The notes beneath the pieces are model-generated. The model saw only the letters and a program-made list of their open reading frames with translations, did no database searches and was not told where the DNA came from. Positions 17,325 through 25,937 of a stretch of 64,000 bases of DNA are shown here, piece after piece. The DNA is taken from the NCBI RefSeq assembly GCF_001634365.1, contig NZ_CP014578.1:2852001-2916000 (forward strand). The letters are read 5' to 3'. Both the position numbers and the translations under genes were made by a program. This DNA is from Paraburkholderia phytofirmans OLGA172. GTDB lineage: Bacteria > Pseudomonadota > Gammaproteobacteria > Burkholderiales > Burkholderiaceae. Within the stretch, counting starts at the first letter, position 1, and each line of letters begins with the position of its first letter.

Positions 17325-17625
17325 AGATGTATCGTCAATCTTGATCAAGGCATGGATCGGGTCTGCGCCGCGTCGTTACCGCCTATTAGCGCATTCTATT
17401 CCGCTTGAAGTTTGGCTTCGACCCGTTGTTGCCCGCCTGAATGTCGGGGGTGGTATGGATCGTCACCTGGAGAAGGCGCGATATCCGCGCTCACTTCAGC
17501 TTTTCGAGTTCGTAAGTAACCTCTGCACGCGTTATATGAAGTGCGCCGAACCCCAGCGGCATTTACGAGTACACAGTTCGATGCTGCCAACTGAACCGCC
17601 CCGAGAATCGTGGAGGCTGGTTGGT

Positions 17626-18576
17626 TTAAGTTGATGCCGGCACAGCGATGGTATTGCTGAATTGCCGGTAGTAGTTTGCCTCAGCTTCAGCGGGCGGGAT
17701 ATAGCCGAGAGGTTCCATCAGCCGATGATGGTTGAACCAGGCTACCCATTCCAGCGTCGCCAATTCGACGGACTCACGCGTTTTCCACGGCGCACGACGA
17801 TGAATCATTTCTGCCTTGTACAGCCCGTTGATCGTTTCAGCCAGCGCGTTATCGTAGCTGTCGCCCCTGCTGCCAACCGACGGCTCGATGCCTGCTTCGG
17901 TCAGCCGTTCGCTGTAGCGAATGCTGACGTATTGCGAACCTCTATCGGAGTGATGGATCAGTGTTCCGTCATTGTCCGGCCGTCGAGCGTACAGCGCCTG
18001 TTCAAGTGCATCCAGAACGAAGTCCGTGGTCATCGACGAGCTGACGCGCCAGCCGACAATGCGCCGAGCAAACACGTCGATCACAAATGCGACATAAAGC
18101 CAGCCCTGCCACGTCGAGACGTACGTGAAATCCGAAACCCAGAGCTGGTTCGGCCGGTCAGCCTTGAACTGACGGTTGACCCGGTCGAGCGGGCGTGGAG
18201 CCGATACGTCGGGGATCGTCGTGCGAACTCGCTTTCCACGCCTCACACCGCGCAAACCCTGTTGCTTCATCAGCCGCTCGACGGTGCAACGTGCCACCGC
18301 GATACCCTCCCGGTTCAACTGCTTCCAGACTTTGTCTGCGCCGTAGACCTGCATGTTGGCCTGCCAGACTCGCTTGATTTCCGGACTCAGAAACTCATCG
18401 CGTTTCGCTCGGGCACAGCGCCGCGACGGATCGCGAAGCTGTGCGGCATGACGCCGATAGCCAGACGGGGCAATCCGCAAGACCTTGCAGATCGACTCGA
18501 CCCCGAAGGTGTCGCGATGCTGATCGATAAAGGCCTTCAGGACTTCAGGCGGCGGTCGAGTTCCGCCTGGGCGAAA
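17626..18576 (-). CDS. IS3-family transposase, catalytic part (orfB)
   Basis: The DDE part of the transposase (rve domain) shows [18 protein letters not shown] and [12 protein letters not shown], giving the D, D and E residues. The preceding HTH_21-like segment contains [10 protein letters not shown]. The first ATG in frame is at 18480, but the frame stays open back to about 18576, beside the T5 run of orfA. The protein is therefore most likely made as an orfA-orfB fusion by a -1 frameshift there. Confidence 0.92.
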   Translation of the reverse strand, partial: FRPGGTRPPPEVLKAFIDQHRDTFGVESICKVLRIAPSGYRRHAAQLRDPSRRCARAKRDEFLSPEIKRVWQANMQVYGADKVWKQLNREGIAVARCTVERLMKQQGLRGVRRGKRVRTTIPDVSAPRPLDRVNRQFKADRPNQLWVSDFTYVSTWQGWLYVAFVIDVFARRIVGWRVSSSMTTDFVLDALEQALYARRPDNDGTLIHHSDRGSQYVSIRYSERLTEAGIEPSVGSRGDSYDNALAETINGLYKAEMIHRRAPWKTRESVELATLEWVAWFNHHRLMEPLGYIPPAEAEANYYRQFSNTIAVPAST

Positions 18577-18860
18577 AATGCGCTCGCCAGCTTCAGGATC
18601 TCATTGGCACGGCGCAGTTCCTTAACCTCACGCTCCAGTGCCGTGAGGCGCTCACGTTCCGACGTCGTGACGCCCTCACGCTCACCGCTATCAACTTCTT
18701 CTCGCTTGACCCATCCCAGCAGCGTCTGGCTCGTACAGCCGATCTTAGGGGCGATGGATTCGATCGCTGCCCACTGCGAGGGATACTCGCCCCGATGCTC
18801 TTGCACCATGCGCACAGCACGCTCGCGGACTTCAGCAGAAAATTTGTTCGACTTGTTCAT
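18537..18860 (-). CDS. IS3-family transposase, orfA
   Basis: A 107-residue HTH protein ([20 protein letters not shown] and [16 protein letters not shown]) with a leucine-zipper-like C-terminus ([20 protein letters not shown]). It binds the IS ends and supplies the N-terminal part of the fusion transposase. It overlaps the orfB frame near its end. Confidence 0.92.
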   Translation of the reverse strand: MNKSNKFSAEVRERAVRMVQEHRGEYPSQWAAIESIAPKIGCTSQTLLGWVKREEVDSGEREGVTTSERERLTALEREVKELRRANEILKLASAFFAQAELDRRLKS

Positions 18861-19078
18861 AGCTCCATTTTCTCAAGAATTGGAGCCTCCACCAAATCCG
18901 GGGCGGTTCAAACAGCGCGGCGTTCACAATGAGCGAATCAGGTATGGATAGCATGATAAGTCGGTTCAACGAATTCGATTTTAAGTCAAGACTCCTTGAG
19001 TAAACGAGCGTCTGAGATTGGCTGCGGGATTGACCCGGCCGCATGACGCTCTGCATCGATGGATGACATTACGCGGCG

Positions 19079-19588
19079 TCACGGAAACGCCGGAATCGTC
19101 GGGTCCGTTCCCTGGATGTCGGCCTCGGCGCGACGCAGCTTGATCACCTCCTCGATTTCTTCGGCGCGATCTTTCACCACGTCGACCATCATCAGTAGTT
19201 GGCCTTTTTCTATAGCCTGTTCAAAGCGCTTGAGCCGCGTATACGGTACATCGACGCCAATCATCGTCGCCGTCCATGCACCAAAGCCAGCGCCACAGAG
19301 CGTGATCGCCACGACCGCGCCGCCTGCAATCGTCAGGCCAGCCGGCGGGAACGCCAGTGCGACCAGTCCGGCCAGCGTCCCCGTGAGGCCGCCCATCGCC
19401 ACCCCTCTCGCGAGGGCGGGCAACAGATCGCTGCGTTGCGCCAGGGTCGCTTCTGGCAAATCCTCGAGCGCCACATTGTGATTGGCAATCACGTGGATAT
19501 GTCGCCACTCGACCCGCAATAACAGAAGTTCGTTGATAGTCATCTGTGCACTATGCACATTCGGCAATAGCAAATAGATACGTCTCAT
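19079..19588 (-). CDS. DUF1269 domain membrane-associated protein
   Basis: A 169-residue protein. The N-terminus RRIYLLLPNVHSAQMTINEL is followed by a ferredoxin-like fold. A central glycine-rich hydrophobic pair (ALARGVAMGGLTGTLAGLVA and GLTIAGGAVVAITLCGAGFG) is typical of DUF1269/glycine-zipper proteins. A C-terminal alpha/beta segment is rich in Glu. The family is often stress-linked, but its function is unknown. A GGAATA-N17-GTATGG element lies 57 bases upstream, which would place it in the ECF regulon. Confidence 0.82.
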   Translation of the reverse strand: MRRIYLLLPNVHSAQMTINELLLLRVEWRHIHVIANHNVALEDLPEATLAQRSDLLPALARGVAMGGLTGTLAGLVALAFPPAGLTIAGGAVVAITLCGAGFGAWTATMIGVDVPYTRLKRFEQAIEKGQLLMMVDVVKDRAEEIEEVIKLRRAEADIQGTDPTIPAFP

Positions 19589-19644
19589 GTCCTTCTCCCG
19601 AACGGTAGTTCACCAGTCCCGAAGCATCGGGATGGGTGTCTTGT

Positions 19645-19673
19645 CCATACCGCAACTCGAGCAAGGTTATTCC
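19645..19673 (-). promoter_or_regulatory. Candidate ECF-type promoter of the DUF1269 gene (GTAT variant)
   Basis: On the minus strand GGAATA (19673-19668) and GTATGG (19650-19645) are 17 bases apart, 57 bases before the DUF1269 start. Its inner sequence TTGCGGTAT equals that of the element at 4012-4040. Confidence 0.55.
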
Positions 19674-19701
19674 CGAAGGACTGGCATGTTGGTAACCGAC
19701 C

Positions 19702-19730
19702 GGAATAAATCGCGCGTACTTGCGGTCTGA
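19702..19730 (+). promoter_or_regulatory. Candidate ECF promoter with no clear gene downstream
   Basis: GGAATA (19702-19707), 17 bases, GTCTGA (19725-19730), back-to-back with the minus-strand element at 19645-19673. No convincing coding start follows for about 750 bases. It may drive a non-coding RNA or a lost gene. Confidence 0.55.
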
Positions 19731-20481
19731 TTCGGGTTCAATGATCTAAGTCCCGTTGCATGCTGTTGCAAGAACATAAGCGAACTATGCGCTCTTGCTG
19801 ATTGCGCACATCTCCGTCGCGTTGAAACACAAGTTCATCGACCGCGACGGCGTTGCTGGACGCATGGGAATTTGATCTACAGGAACTTCGCAGGACGCGC
19901 CCACTCCCGGCATCCTTCGAGATTTCCGTCAACGTAGGCAATGGTGCGACATCGAATTCACAGTGACTGACGAATCGCTTGTGATCTCCGTCACCGCTGC
20001 ACGGAAGTTGATTCGTTGGCTCATGTTTAATAATCGAGTTCCTCGCGAGACGGCTTTATCGTGAGGGTTGGGTAGGCATGTTCCATGGCAGCAGCGAGGC
20101 GTTGTCGTCAGCCATTTTTTTCTACCCCCCCGGCAGCTTTGGGAATAAGCGGCGCCCGCTCCCGGTATACCGTAGTGTGAGCACGCGTGATTAAGACTGC
20201 AGCGTTCCATCCTCTCACATTGAAGCGAGCAGAGAAAAGGGGAATGCGGTATCCAACGTTCTGGAGCACTGGATTCCGGTCGGTTGCGATGCATACGACG
20301 AGAATGTGTTTATGCCGTGGATCAAGGAATCCTTACAGCAGCGAACGGTGGCTTTGCTTCGAACCTGTCTCCGACGGTAAGGCCTCTACGACGCACCTCG
20401 TCCGACGGAACCCGGTTGAGTTTTCCGCGCGCTTCATGATGCAGAACCAGAAACTTCCAGTCATTTATATTGGAGTCCAAA
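19731..20481. other. Long region without a supported gene
   Basis: It lies downstream of the plus-strand ECF-type promoter and before a DUF4148 gene. Short open stretches exist, for example a frame ending at about 20371 that reads HWIPVGCDAYDENVFMPWIK, but none has a start site or known family. A second ECF-like element lies inside at 20142-20170. Gene decay is likely. Confidence 0.45.
20142..20170 (+). promoter_or_regulatory. Candidate ECF-type promoter (GTAT variant)
   Basis: GGAATA (20142-20147), 17 bases, GTATAC (20165-20170). The next plus-strand gene is the DUF4148 gene at 20482, 311 bases away, so a long leader or a lost intervening gene must be assumed. Confidence 0.4.
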
Positions 20482-20823
20482 GTGAACAAGCGAACCATCG
20501 TTTTCTCCCTGATTCTCGCCGCCGCAGCGGGCATTGCGATCAACGCGCAGGCTCAAGAAAAGACTCGGGCGCAGGTGCGGCAGGAGTTGATTGAAGCCGA
20601 ACGCAACGGTCTGAATTTCGTGAGTGATACGTCGTACCCCGACGTTGCGCCGATCTTTGAACAGCAGGTCGCGCGGCTCAAGCAGCAAAACGGCGACAGT
20701 GGGATGGGTGTTGCAACGACAGGCACTAGCGATGCCGGCCACATCAAACAAAAGACGGCCCCCTCAGTTCCGTCGACCTGCGTCGGACCTGTCAGCTTCT
20801 GCGATATTTTTTTCGGCTCTTGA
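20482..20823 (+). CDS. DUF4148 domain small exported protein with a Cys-containing tail
   Basis: A 113-residue protein starting at GTG, with GGAG six bases upstream. A signal peptide (IVFSLILAAAAGIAINAQA) precedes the DUF4148 core TRAQVRQELIEAERNG and TSYPDVAPIFEQQVARL. Unlike the other copies here, it has a C-terminal extension of about 40 residues with two Cys (STCVGPVSFCDIFFGS), which could form a disulfide. Its function is unknown. It is the second intact copy in the window. Confidence 0.78.
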   Translation: MNKRTIVFSLILAAAAGIAINAQAQEKTRAQVRQELIEAERNGLNFVSDTSYPDVAPIFEQQVARLKQQNGDSGMGVATTGTSDAGHIKQKTAPSVPSTCVGPVSFCDIFFGS

Positions 20824-21086
20824 GCCACACGCCACCGTGCTACGCTAGAAGTGGTTTCATAAACGCCCCGTGTTAACTTCTCGCGTGCCGTGTTAGCTTG
20901 CCTGGCATGGCATGGCATGGCACGACGAGAAAAACTTGTAGAAGAGCAAGGGTACGAAGCTCATGGTTTTTTCAGATGCTCATGATTTTTCACTCGCCGT
21001 GCACACGTCCTCTGCTAGCCCACATGAAGTTACCCTTGTCGAAGCTACACTCGATGAAAACGCCACGCCGGGAGAGCCCTGACGAA

Positions 21087-21542
21087 TTATTGGGGATCTT
21101 GCCGATGACAGTGATCCGCTCGATGAAAAGCTTGCGCAGGGAGGCGTCGAACTGATCTCCCCGTACAGCAGCAGCCATTGCAGGATGGTCGCGCGCTGAG
21201 TTGATACCGGCGCCGATGGAAGATCAAGCGTATGTTCGCATGGCTCAACAAGAGTTCATCGCTGACACGCGTATAGCGTGAGAGATAGGCGAGCACTGCT
21301 TCGGGACTCGCGAACGGACGCTTGGTATTCACAAACCATTCGGAGGCGCGCCGCGGCGCGAGCCACTGTGCAAATGCCGCTCGGTCAGCGAGCTGCGCAT
21401 ACTCGCCGAAGAACTGGAGTCGCCCGCGCCGATGTCGTGCATGTCTCATGCGTGCGTGACCCGGATCGTCGGGCGCGAAGATGCAGACACGGGCAAAGCC
21501 GGCCCCTTTGCCGACGCAAATCGGACGAGGCGGCGAAGTCAA
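21087..21542 (-). pseudogene. IS91-family transposase remnant
   Basis: The translated segment contains LQFFGEYAQLADRAAFAQWL, then EWFVNTKRPF and PEAVLAYLSRYTR. This corresponds to the part of IS91-type (Y2/HUH) transposases that contains the catalytic Tyr region. The frame breaks down after SRYT, where intact relatives read HRVAISN. No N-terminus or element ends were found. It is a fragment. Confidence 0.65.
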
Positions 21543-21776
21543 CCGTCAATCATTGTGGTCAGGCCAGGCCAGCCGCAGGGGTCACATCGATCGCGATGAA
21601 TGTTGACTTCACGAATGCCAAATTCTTTGCAGAATATTTACGCTCTAGCATCAATCCATTGACCGCGTTAGTCACGCGAACTGGCCAGTGTCCCTAAGCG
21701 GGCCAGCTTGTCTCAGCAGCACGCCGTTCCAGTTGATTCCCGGTAGCGCCATGCATCGATCGGCGGCATCGATTCA

Positions 21777-22283
21777 ATGCCAATGAAACGGTTGCTCCGG
21801 GCAATTGACTTGCCCTCCACCCACTTTGACCGACCGATTGGAGCTGACTCCTTGAGCGAGACCGAACAGCAGGTACTGGCCGCAGCCGACATATTGATCG
21901 ATGCATTTGCGCGGCATGACCGCGACGCCTATTTCGCGGCCTTCGCGCCGGATGCGACTTTCCTGTTCTATCACGTTACCGAATCCTTGCCTTCGCGTGT
22001 GGCGTACGAAGCGCTCTGGCACCGCCTGGAACAGGAGCAGCAGTTCGCAGTGCTTGGTTGTGAGTCGAGCGATCGCTCTGTGCAGCTGGTTGGCGAATGC
22101 GCGATTTTCACGCATGCGGTGCGCACCACCGTATCGACGCGCGCGGGCCGCGCCACGCTTGATGAGCGCGAGTCGATCGTGTTTGCGCGGACTGGCGGAG
22201 GGTGGCTGGCGGTCCATGAGCACCTGTCGCCACTGCCTGCCCATGCGGAATCGGATCAGACGCTTGAGGACTCGGCAGCATGA
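21777..22283 (+). CDS. NTF2-like/SnoaL-fold protein
   Basis: A 168-residue protein with a core of about 130 residues of the NTF2/SnoaL cone fold: ILIDAFARHDRDAYFAAFAP with DATFLFYH, then GGWLAVHEHLSPLP at the C-terminus. Similar proteins are found beside nucleobase or amide permeases. Here it precedes an NCS1 permease by 139 bases, suggesting a shared role in purine, pyrimidine or related nitrogen compound use. A TTG at 21852 with GGAG upstream is an equally good start and gives the usual length. The substrate is unknown. Confidence 0.7.
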   Translation: MPMKRLLRAIDLPSTHFDRPIGADSLSETEQQVLAAADILIDAFARHDRDAYFAAFAPDATFLFYHVTESLPSRVAYEALWHRLEQEQQFAVLGCESSDRSVQLVGECAIFTHAVRTTVSTRAGRATLDERESIVFARTGGGWLAVHEHLSPLPAHAESDQTLEDSAA

Positions 22284-22421
22284 GCTCAGCGAAGACGAAC
22301 GTGTCCATGCGGAGCGACGCAGTTGCTCGACGGCCAGGGTGCCTTCCAGGAAATTCAAGCACGTAATAGCCGCGGGGTCAGCGCCGCTTCCAGTAGTCTT
22401 TGCCAAAAGCGAGAAAGGGAT

Positions 22422-23909
22422 ATGAACAGCAACAACACAACGACTTGGGATCCCGCACCGGCCGCCGTGCCGCCGCATCGGGGTGGCATCGAGACGCGCT
22501 CGATCGATTATGTTCCGGAACGTGAACGGCACGGCCGTGTAGCCGGACAGGGGCCATTCTGGTTTCTCGGCAACTTCCAGTTTTTCACCATCGCGATCGG
22601 GTTCGTCGGACCGGGCATGGGACTTTCGCTCGGCTACACGGTGCTGTCGGGTACGCTCGGCATTCTGTTTGGGACCCTGTTCATGGCGTTTCACGCATCG
22701 CAGGGCGCACACCTCGGTTTGCCGCAGATGATCCAGTCGCGCGCGCAGTTCGGTTATCGGGGTGTCGTCGTGGTGTTGCTCGCTACCGCCTTCACGTTCG
22801 TCGGCTTTAATGTTGTCGATACGGTGCTGATGTCGAGCGGACTGAAGGGTATCTTCGGATGGTCGCCAGTAGCCGTCACGATCGGAACCGCGCTGCTCGC
22901 ATTGGCGCTCGCCGTGTACGGCCACGACTGGCTGCATCGGGTGTTCAAGTGGATGCTCGTCGCCAGCCTGCCGCTGTATATCGTGCTGTCGCTGGCGATC
23001 ATGTCCGGCGCGGCGGGCGGCAAGGTCGATCATCCGGGGGCGTTCAGTATCGTCGCGTTTGCCGCACAGTTCGCCGCAAGCGCGAGCTACAACATCACCT
23101 ATGCACCCTATGTCTCGGACTATTCGCGCTACCTGCCACGCGAAACCCGGCCGCGTTCGATCATCGCGGCAGTGTTCATCGGTGCGTCGGTGTCGGCAAT
23201 CTGGCTGATTGCGCTCGGTGCGTGGCTGGCAACCCGGCTCGGCGCGTCAGATGGCCTCGTAGCGCTGTACGGCGCGGGCAATGCGGTGTTTCACGGATTC
23301 GGTGCGTTGATCTCGCTGGCATCGATCGGCGCAATGGCCGCGACGATGGGGCTGAACGCGTACAGCGCCATGCTGACCATTGTCACAGGACTCGATTCCT
23401 TCTGGCCGGTGAAACCAACGCGCTCGATCCGTATCGTCACGCTAATAGGACTGACCGCGCTGTGGATGATCATCTCACTGGCGTTGACGGGCAATGCAAT
23501 CGACATCCTGTTTGCCGCGCTGACGATCATGCTGTATCTGCTGGTGCCATGGACGGCGATCAACCTGGTTGACTATTTCTTTGTGCGTCGCGGCGAATAC
23601 GCGATTACCGATTTGTTCACGCCGGGCGGGATTTATGGGGCGTGGGGCGTTCGTGGGCTGCTGGCTTATGCGATCGGATTTTTTTCGACGATCCCGTTCT
23701 TCGTGTTGCCGGGTTTCTATACCGGTGCGATCGCGCAAAAGATCGGTGGTGTCGATATCGCGTGGGCGGTAGGCCTGGTAGTGTCTGCGGTGGCTTACCT
23801 GTTAATGACGCGCTCGCTTGACACTAGCGCTGAGAAGCCCGCGATTGAAACCAGCGAAATCGAATTGGCTTCCTTAGCTTCCCGCGCGCCAGAGGCTGCG
23901 GGCGTCTGA
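22422..23909 (+). CDS. NCS1-family purine/cytosine-type permease
   Basis: A 495-residue membrane transporter with about 12 helices. The N-terminal motif (RSIDYVPERERHGRVAGQGP) and the first helix (NFQFFTIAIGFVGPGMGLSL) are typical of CodB-like nucleobase:cation symporters. A conserved segment GFNVVDTVLMSSG follows, and SYNITYAPYVSDYSRYLPR marks the middle. The ATG follows an AAAGGGA ribosome site. It should import a nucleobase or related heterocycle; which one cannot be read. No deaminase gene is adjacent. Confidence 0.9.
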   Translation: MNSNNTTTWDPAPAAVPPHRGGIETRSIDYVPERERHGRVAGQGPFWFLGNFQFFTIAIGFVGPGMGLSLGYTVLSGTLGILFGTLFMAFHASQGAHLGLPQMIQSRAQFGYRGVVVVLLATAFTFVGFNVVDTVLMSSGLKGIFGWSPVAVTIGTALLALALAVYGHDWLHRVFKWMLVASLPLYIVLSLAIMSGAAGGKVDHPGAFSIVAFAAQFAASASYNITYAPYVSDYSRYLPRETRPRSIIAAVFIGASVSAIWLIALGAWLATRLGASDGLVALYGAGNAVFHGFGALISLASIGAMAATMGLNAYSAMLTIVTGLDSFWPVKPTRSIRIVTLIGLTALWMIISLALTGNAIDILFAALTIMLYLLVPWTAINLVDYFFVRRGEYAITDLFTPGGIYGAWGVRGLLAYAIGFFSTIPFFVLPGFYTGAIAQKIGGVDIAWAVGLVVSAVAYLLMTRSLDTSAEKPAIETSEIELASLASRAPEAAGV

Positions 23910-24150
23910 TGAGTGACAGGTTGTGTCGACACGAGCGTGGGCGGGTGGCCGCGAGAGGCCATTCGCCTTTGAACAAAGCCATCATGATGATCGCGTGCAC
24001 GCCCGAGGGGCCGTTGTAAGGGCCGGAGCCGCCGTTCGGACATCCTCGCCATAGCGCGGACCAACGGCTGGAGTTGGCCGGTCTCGGAAAGCTGACAGAT
24101 GGACGATCGAGATGTTTCGCCGTGGTGCGGGACCGCCTGCCCGGAAGATC

Positions 24151-24765
24151 CTAGATAGTCGTATTTTGTGCTTCCGCTGAGCGCATGAGCTTGTCTTCCA
24201 GCGTTGCTTTCACGCCGGACCATTCGGTATCGATGATGCTGAATCGCACCGAATTGCGCTTGCGGCCATCAGGCATGATCCGCTCATGGCGAACGATACC
24301 TTCCTGTTTTGCACCGATGCGCAATATTGCAGCCCTCGACTTCTCGTTTAGCTCATCGGTCGTGAACTGCACGCGGACACATTGCATTACTTCAAATGCG
24401 TATTTCAGGAGGAGGTATTTCGCCTCCGTGTTTGCCGCCGTTCGTTGGACAGACTCGCTCAGCCAAGTGTGACCGATTTCGAGTTTCCTATTGGTCCGGT
24501 CGATCTTCCAAAAGCGTGTGCTCCCAATGATGCGGCCGGTATCACGAGCGATAACCACAAACGGGACGACGTGACCTTCCTGATGTCCCCGCAATGCCGT
24601 AGCGACGTATGGGTCGATAGTCGACGGCCCCGGCACGACAGTCACTTTTAAATTCCAAAGCTCGCCGTCTGCCGCAGCGTCGAGGAGACAAGGCGCGTCT
24701 GCAGGTTCAAGAACGCGAAGATCAATGGTCTTGCCAACGAGAGTCAGTTGAAGTGCTTCGGTCAT
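24151..24765 (-). CDS. GNAT acetyltransferase (RimJ/RimL type)
   Basis: A 204-residue protein matching the RimL-like GNAT layout: LRVLEPADAPCLLDAAADGE at the N-terminus, GRIIGSTRFWKID in the middle, EIGHTWLSESVQRT and NEKSRAAILRIGAKQEG near the acetyl-CoA site. It is probably a small-molecule or N-terminal acetyltransferase. Two ATGs six bases apart are possible starts, and longer upstream frames lack support. It stands alone between the permease and an IS5 element. Confidence 0.82.
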   Translation of the reverse strand: MTEALQLTLVGKTIDLRVLEPADAPCLLDAAADGELWNLKVTVVPGPSTIDPYVATALRGHQEGHVVPFVVIARDTGRIIGSTRFWKIDRTNRKLEIGHTWLSESVQRTAANTEAKYLLLKYAFEVMQCVRVQFTTDELNEKSRAAILRIGAKQEGIVRHERIMPDGRKRNSVRFSIIDTEWSGVKATLEDKLMRSAEAQNTTI

Positions 24766-24771
24766 AGCCAT

Positions 24772-25078
24772 GGGTGAAGTGTTGATCGGCGATGCGCCGC
24801 GACGTGCCGCCTGCTCGACGACGTCGACATCGCGAGTTGCGATCAAGTAGCGACAACCAACCCAATTGTCAGCGATCTCTCGCCTGCCGTCGAGCGGCCG
24901 GTACTGGCCGAGATGGAATGGACATGTTCAGCTTGAACCTTGCCAGGCTTCGATCGGCAGCACGCGCCCCGAAGCGGACTGACGGGCTTCCCGATTGCGG
25001 CCATTCAGCCAAACGTTTTGCCGACTGCGGGCGGCAGCAGTCGGCACGGGATCAAGCTACGCTAGGGCAACGCGCTTA
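24772..25078. other. Intergenic, no gene seen
   Basis: Between the GNAT gene and the IS5 element. The last bases before the IS (25057-25078) encode, on the minus strand, the original end of the GNAT gene on the other side of the IS. Confidence 0.6.
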
Positions 25079-25934
25079 GAGGGTGTTAGGCACTTTTCGC
25101 CAGACCTGGTACCCTGGCGGAATGACAGAACGCAAGCCATACCCGACAGATGTCTCGGATGAAGAGTGGAGCTTTGCCGCTCCCTATCTAACGTTGATGA
25201 ATGAAGATGCTCCACAGCGGCGGTATGAACTGCGCGAGATGTTCAATGCGTTGCGCTGGATGGCGCGGGCGGGTGCGTCGTGGCGTATGCTGCCGACCAA
25301 TTTTCCGCCATGGGAGTTGGTCTACCAGCAAACGCAACGCTGGTTGAACGCGGGCTGCTTCGAGGCAATGGTCAGTGATCTGCGATCCGTAATTCGGGTC
25401 GCGCAGGAGCGTCAGGGCCAGCCCAGTGCGGTGATTCTGGATGGGCGCACTCTGCAGTCCACCTGCGAGAGCGGACCGCGCGCGGGTTACGACGGTCATA
25501 AGCGCAAGCGAGGCAGCAAAGTCCATATGGCTGTCGACACGTTAGGTTTGTTGCTGGCGGTGCACATCACGCCGGCCAACGAGCAGGAGCGCGCACAGGT
25601 AGCCGAGCTTGCCCGTCAGGTTCAGCAAGCAACCGGTCAGACGGTAAAGCTTGCATTCGCTGACCAAGGCTATACCGGTGATACGGCTCGACAGGCTGCG
25701 CATGACGAAGGCATCGAACTGCAGATTATCAAACTGCCAGAGGCAAAGAAGGGCTTCGTGCTGCTGCCGCGCCGATGGGTTGTCGAGCGTAGTTTCGGCT
25801 GGCTCAACCGGTTCCGGCGACTGGCGCGAGACTACGAACGTCTGCCCGAAACGTTAGCCGGCCTGCACTTTGTTGTCTTCGCCATGCTCATGCTTGTACA
25901 TGTCGCGCCGGCTGTCCAGGTGCCTAACACCCTC
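25079..25934 (+). mobile_element. IS5-family insertion sequence
   Basis: An 856-base element with 15-base terminal inverted repeats GAGGGTGTTAGGCAC, flanked by TA on both sides (25077-25078 and 25935-25936), as expected for the IS427 subgroup. It contains one transposase gene. It has cut off the last codons of a GNAT gene on the opposite strand. Confidence 0.9.
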
Positions 25935-25937
25935 TAG
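25122..25937 (+). CDS. IS5-family transposase
   Basis: A 271-residue DDE transposase. VILDGRTLQS carries the first Asp, AFADQGYTG the second, and WVVERSFGWLNRFRRL the Glu. The N-terminal YPTDVSDEEWSFAAPYL is typical of the family. The stop codon TAG is not inside the element: it is built from the flanking TA target duplication plus the next G. The frame is otherwise intact. Confidence 0.93.
   Translation: MTERKPYPTDVSDEEWSFAAPYLTLMNEDAPQRRYELREMFNALRWMARAGASWRMLPTNFPPWELVYQQTQRWLNAGCFEAMVSDLRSVIRVAQERQGQPSAVILDGRTLQSTCESGPRAGYDGHKRKRGSKVHMAVDTLGLLLAVHITPANEQERAQVAELARQVQQATGQTVKLAFADQGYTGDTARQAAHDEGIELQIIKLPEAKKGFVLLPRRWVVERSFGWLNRFRRLARDYERLPETLAGLHFVVFAMLMLVHVAPAVQVPNTL

Larger units (their letters stand above)
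17592..18910 (-). mobile_element. IS3-family insertion sequence
   Basis: A 1319-base element. The terminal inverted repeats start TGAACCGCCCCG at both ends and share GTGGAGGCT further in. The 3-base duplication AAC flanks it (17589-17591 and 18911-18913). Two overlapping frames, orfA and orfB, are arranged as in IS3 elements. Confidence 0.93.
17396..18954 (-). pseudogene. Decayed DUF4148 gene split by an IS3-family element
   Basis: After removing the IS and one AAC duplication, the minus strand reads MLSIPDSLIVNAALLAASNC (a signal-like segment). A shifted frame holds TRAEVTYELEKLK, and the first frame returns with PSPGDDPYHP and ends VEAKLQAE at 17396. These are DUF4148 landmarks in order, but two internal shifts show that the gene was already decaying apart from the insertion. 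Confidence 0.7.

Noticed and set aside
17374..17402. GGAATA-N17-GTAACG upstream of the CopC-like gene as a ninth ECF promoter
   Set aside because: The -10 half does not match, and GGAATA here is part of the terminal codons of the decayed DUF4148 gene, so the match may be chance.
20187..20594. Plus-strand frame before the second intact DUF4148 gene
   Set aside because: It overlaps that gene in another frame and has no ribosome site or known domain.
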